From: Pelobates cultripes
Lineage: Eukaryota; Chordata; Amphibia; Anura; Pelobatidae
DNA: 64,000 nucleotides
Direction of reading: 5' to 3'
NCBI GenBank assembly: GCA_933207985.1
Contig: OW240914.1
Span: 204,860,620-204,924,619, forward strand
Made by a program: the position numbers and the translations under genes. The notes under the pieces were generated by a model. The model made no database searches and had not been told where the DNA came from. It saw only the letters and a list, made by a program, of their open reading frames with translations. Positions 61,360 through 64,000 of this stretch are shown here, one piece after another (position 1 is the stretch's first letter; every line of letters begins with the position of its first letter).

Positions 61360-61625
61360 GAAAGGTAGCTCTTTTCCTTCTGAGATCTGTAAAGAATTTG
61401 CCACATGAAGGTTCAGGCCTTTTGCATGACTGACTGGTCTCTTTAATACCCTGGGACACCAGGACAAAGTCCATGACATCAGGAGTCAGATTGGAGGGGC
61501 TTGCTGCTGCCTTCGGGCAGGTTGCGCAAAGACACTTCCCCTCTATAGCTTTAGAATCGCAGGCTTCACATGTAAGCTTCCTGTGGGACTTCCCTTTTGA
61601 AGCTCTTTATTTCTTCCCCATTGAA
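61360..61625 (-). pseudogene. Possible DIRS-type gag fragment with Cys motif
   Basis: On the - strand a frame of about 88 codons, without an initial ATG, reads KLTCEACDSKAIEGKCLCAT followed by C. The Cys pattern is C-x2-C, then C-x-C-x2-C, which resembles a zinc-binding module. Cys-rich modules occur in gag-like ORF1 of DIRS elements, and a DIRS recombinase relic lies 2 kb away on the same strand, but the order (gag downstream of the recombinase) means a different copy. No other domain is visible. This is a tentative reading. Confidence 0.3.
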
Positions 61626-63189
61626 CTATAACGAAAGCGAATATAAGTGAACTGCTTTCTTCTGTTTATAGACTAGTGTTGACTAGGAAAAATGCTAAAA
61701 ACTTAATGGCTTACCTATGACTCTTATTGTATGAAGAAAAAAAAATTTAAGGAAATATTTAAGTACTATCACTTTAACAGTAATATAACTTTTAATACTC
61801 AAAAAGTAGTCGGATGAAAGAAACTGCTCAAAAGCGAAACGTTTTCACTTTAGCCTACACCAGTAACTACTGAGAATGAACGCCAGGCTCTAGAATTTGA
61901 TTTTGGTGCTTAAAAAGGTTTGTTCAACTCAGAAGGATATCAGCTCAACATGGCCAACTTTAAACTATCGCACATGCGCATCCCCGAATGTTTGAGCATG
62001 CATGCTGCATCATGCAAACCTTATTCGGCCCACACATGAACAGTAGCATGGACCAAATGCCAAAGTTAGGTGTGAATGATTAGAGGTTTTAAAAACCCCA
62101 AATGGCATTTGACATAGGGAATTGAAAGGAACATATACTTACACAGCATGCACCAAAAATTCTACTTAGATCAGATCGAATTGGGAGAGAGACAAATATC
62201 CAAAATGGTGAACAAAATAAAAAATGGTGAAATGAAGGGAAATAAGGAGGAAAATACCAGTGGATGATTTCCAGGTACCACAGAATTGTCAGGGAACTTC
62301 AGTATTTAAAATCCTTGTCTATATATGCAACATTCCAGGAAGGAGGAGCTAGTCCAAGAGATTTTATATTACTTGCTACCACTTGAGTCATAGCAAGTTG
62401 CCCCTCGACACTAAAGGGATTATCCTCAGGGGGACAAATTGGAACAGTGCCATATCATGAGGCTTTATAAGAAAGAGAGGCTTTACTCCATTAGGGCAGG
62501 GGGTAATGACCCCCAGGTAAGCCCAAAAGAAAAATTGGAATTATAAAAGAGTCCCTAAATTGTTTTGTCCAAGTGGCAAGTACAAAAAGACTCAGGGGTG
62601 AGGGGTAGGAGGGGGTACTTATACACTTATTTGTAATTAGTTCTTGAATGTTAGGGGATGGGAGGAGCTAACCCTATTGTTGTGCTGCCATTGATATAGC
62701 CAGGAAACTATCTATATGAATATATGTATATATGTGTGTGTGTGTGTATATATATATACATACATACACTCACTGGCTTTGTCAATCTGTTTCTTCCTTT
62801 ATTTCACAATAACAAAGTAATGAAGCGGTGTCAACATTTTAGTTGCCGATCAAAACTTTGACAAGTAAAATGAAAACAATGCAGAATACACTTATATATA
62901 GGCAAAAATAATAAACGTCACAAAACTCCTTTCAAGTGCTCAATATTTGGGGTGCCCCTGTAGGCAGGTACATGTTTACAATAGACACACCTCCTACATA
63001 GTGCAGACGTGTTGTGTGTTTACCATTGCCATGGATACCAGATGCATTCCTCAGCCATTTCTGAAGCATGTAAAGGAAAGAAAACTCTTCTTACAAATAT
63101 ATTCAGTGAAAGCTGACAAACACTAGATACATACAGACATTATAGTAGCTAACGTCTCTCATATCTACAGCGAGACAATACAGAAAATG

Positions 63190-63559
63190 TTATCACACTT
63201 TACGTAATTTTCTTTTCCTGACTACTATTCATGGCAGCATCACTCATGAGGTTGCTCCGCCCCAAAAAGCAACAGAACAGGAAAAAAATCAACCAAACAG
63301 AACAAGACTGTAGGCATAAAAGGTCCGTCCTCCTTCTACCCCACAGTAGAAAAGTTTAAAAGCTGGAAAACAAAACAAGGGAGGGTTGCTGATGCTGCCA
63401 TAAATAATAGCCAGGAAAAGAAAATTATGATAAGTACGATAACATTTTATGTATTCCTGGCTAATCATGGCAGCATCACTTATCGGTAATACCCAAGCTC
63501 AACTTTTTGGATGGGATCAATAATATGCCTTACACCTGAAGATGCTTCAACAAAATTTA
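63190..63559 (-). repeat. DIRS-like terminal region
   Basis: Follows the recombinase stop codon on the - strand. It contains several copies of the catggcagcatcac / gctgatgctgccat word in both orientations and a paired ttttcctgactactattcat / aataatagccaggaaaa, the complex inverted arrangement expected of DIRS ends. Boundaries are uncertain. Confidence 0.5.
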
Positions 63560-64000
63560 TCAGTGAGATACAACAGAAGATAGTACACCTCTACCGAAGG
63601 CCGTAGAAGGTAAAGCCAAATCCAACTTATAATGCTTGATGAATGTCATTGGGGAAGACCAGGTAGCTGCCCTACAAATGTCTTCAGAAAAACCTCTGCC
63701 CAGTTAACCCAGGAGGTTGCCAATGCCCTTGTGGAGTGAGTTTTAACTTTACTCGGAGGAGAAAGGTTTTTTAAATGATAAGCTTTTATTATAATATTTG
63801 AAATCCAACATCTTATAGTGGACGTAGAGGCTGCTTCTCCACTTCAGGCTCCTATCGGAAGAACAAATAGGTGTGATTTCCAAAAAATTTTAGACACTTC
63901 CAGGTATTTTATTAAGCATAGTCTGACATTCAATTGATGAAACTTTTCTGATGGAGAAGAAGGGTATGGATAAAATGAAGGAAGAATAATTTCCTGGAGA
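63560..64000 (-). pseudogene. DIRS-type tyrosine recombinase, C-terminal part, decayed
   Basis: On the - strand the frames encode, in order, LNVRLCLIKYLE, THSTRALATSWVNWA, DICRAATWSSPMTF and IKHYKLDLALPST, ending at tga (63562-63560). These are the C-terminal blocks of the tyrosine recombinase of DIRS retrotransposons. The HxxR box is HSTR (63738-63727) and the catalytic tyrosine is in HYKLD (codon at 63631-63629). The copy is broken: an in-frame tga at 63846-63844, and a frameshift between the HSTR block and DICRAATW, within about 63683-63700. The N-terminal part and any reverse transcriptase are beyond the window. Confidence 0.85.

Larger units (their letters stand above)
58232..64000 (+). 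other. ano2: ANO2 intron, 5' part, running off the window
   Basis: Donor gtaagg. 58232-61150 contains no feature I can support, although 58460-58790 reads like an old dispersed repeat. 61300-61615 holds a possible DIRS-type gag relic. 61800-61860 has cggatga...gcgaaacg, a degenerate hammerhead-like word pair. 62640-62715 and 63190-63560 contain ggagcta and catggcagcatcac words typical of the ends of the DIRS-like element that starts at the right edge. 62725-62765 is a small TG/TA microsatellite. Confidence 0.8.

Noticed and set aside
58232..64000. Search for the next ANO2 exon (KDYREPPW block)
   Set aside because: No in-frame match with splice sites was found; the exon must lie beyond the window.
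1..64000. CRISPR arrays, operons, bacterial promoters, tRNA or rRNA genes
   Set aside because: Tandem arrays here are contiguous satellites without spacers; the gene is spliced; no tRNA or rRNA motif was recognised.

Overview
This is a vertebrate, almost certainly anuran (frog), genomic window lying inside one large gene transcribed on the + strand. Nine exons can be read, 1,082 coding bases in all (360 codons plus two bases). They join in frame through consensus GT-AG splice sites and encode the membrane core, roughly TM3 to TM9, of anoctamin-2 (ANO2/TMEM16B), a calcium-activated chloride channel. The upstream exons (N-terminus, TM1-TM2) and the downstream exons (TM10, C-terminus) lie outside the window. 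The five acidic calcium-binding residues known from ANO1, and the associated asparagine, are all present. No second host gene was found.

Layout: 1-10176 is intron with repeats. Five exons cluster at 10177-15116. A 21.9 kb intron follows to 37001, then a 16.4 kb intron to 53560, then three exons at 53560-58231. The last 5.8 kb is intron. There are three 100-base N gaps (22513, 32775, 47641).

The introns hold a varied transposon load, which is the basis for the amphibian call. There are many TTAA-flanked MITEs with TTAAAGG termini, like the T2/Kolobok MITEs known from Xenopus. There are hAT-like elements with 8-bp target duplications, Tc1/mariner-like termini and a solo LTR with a 5-bp target duplication. 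A decayed DIRS-type tyrosine recombinase sits at the right edge on the - strand. Several relics carry a hammerhead-ribozyme-like core, as in Penelope-like elements. A 1.8 kb LINE-1-type element carries an intact ORF1 but no ORF2, and is bounded by a perfect 19-bp target-site duplication. Satellites include a 70-bp hairpin-rich GC minisatellite and a 24-bp minisatellite with higher-order structure.

Most worth a second look: the ORF1-only half-LINE (54960-56782); the hammerhead-like fold (57831-57955); the 1.1 kb direct duplication at 31651/33236, whose junction is exactly the end of a hAT element and which looks like two haplotypes joined in series; and the chain of alternating inverted repeats at 4225-4433. 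All family assignments were made by eye, without database searches.
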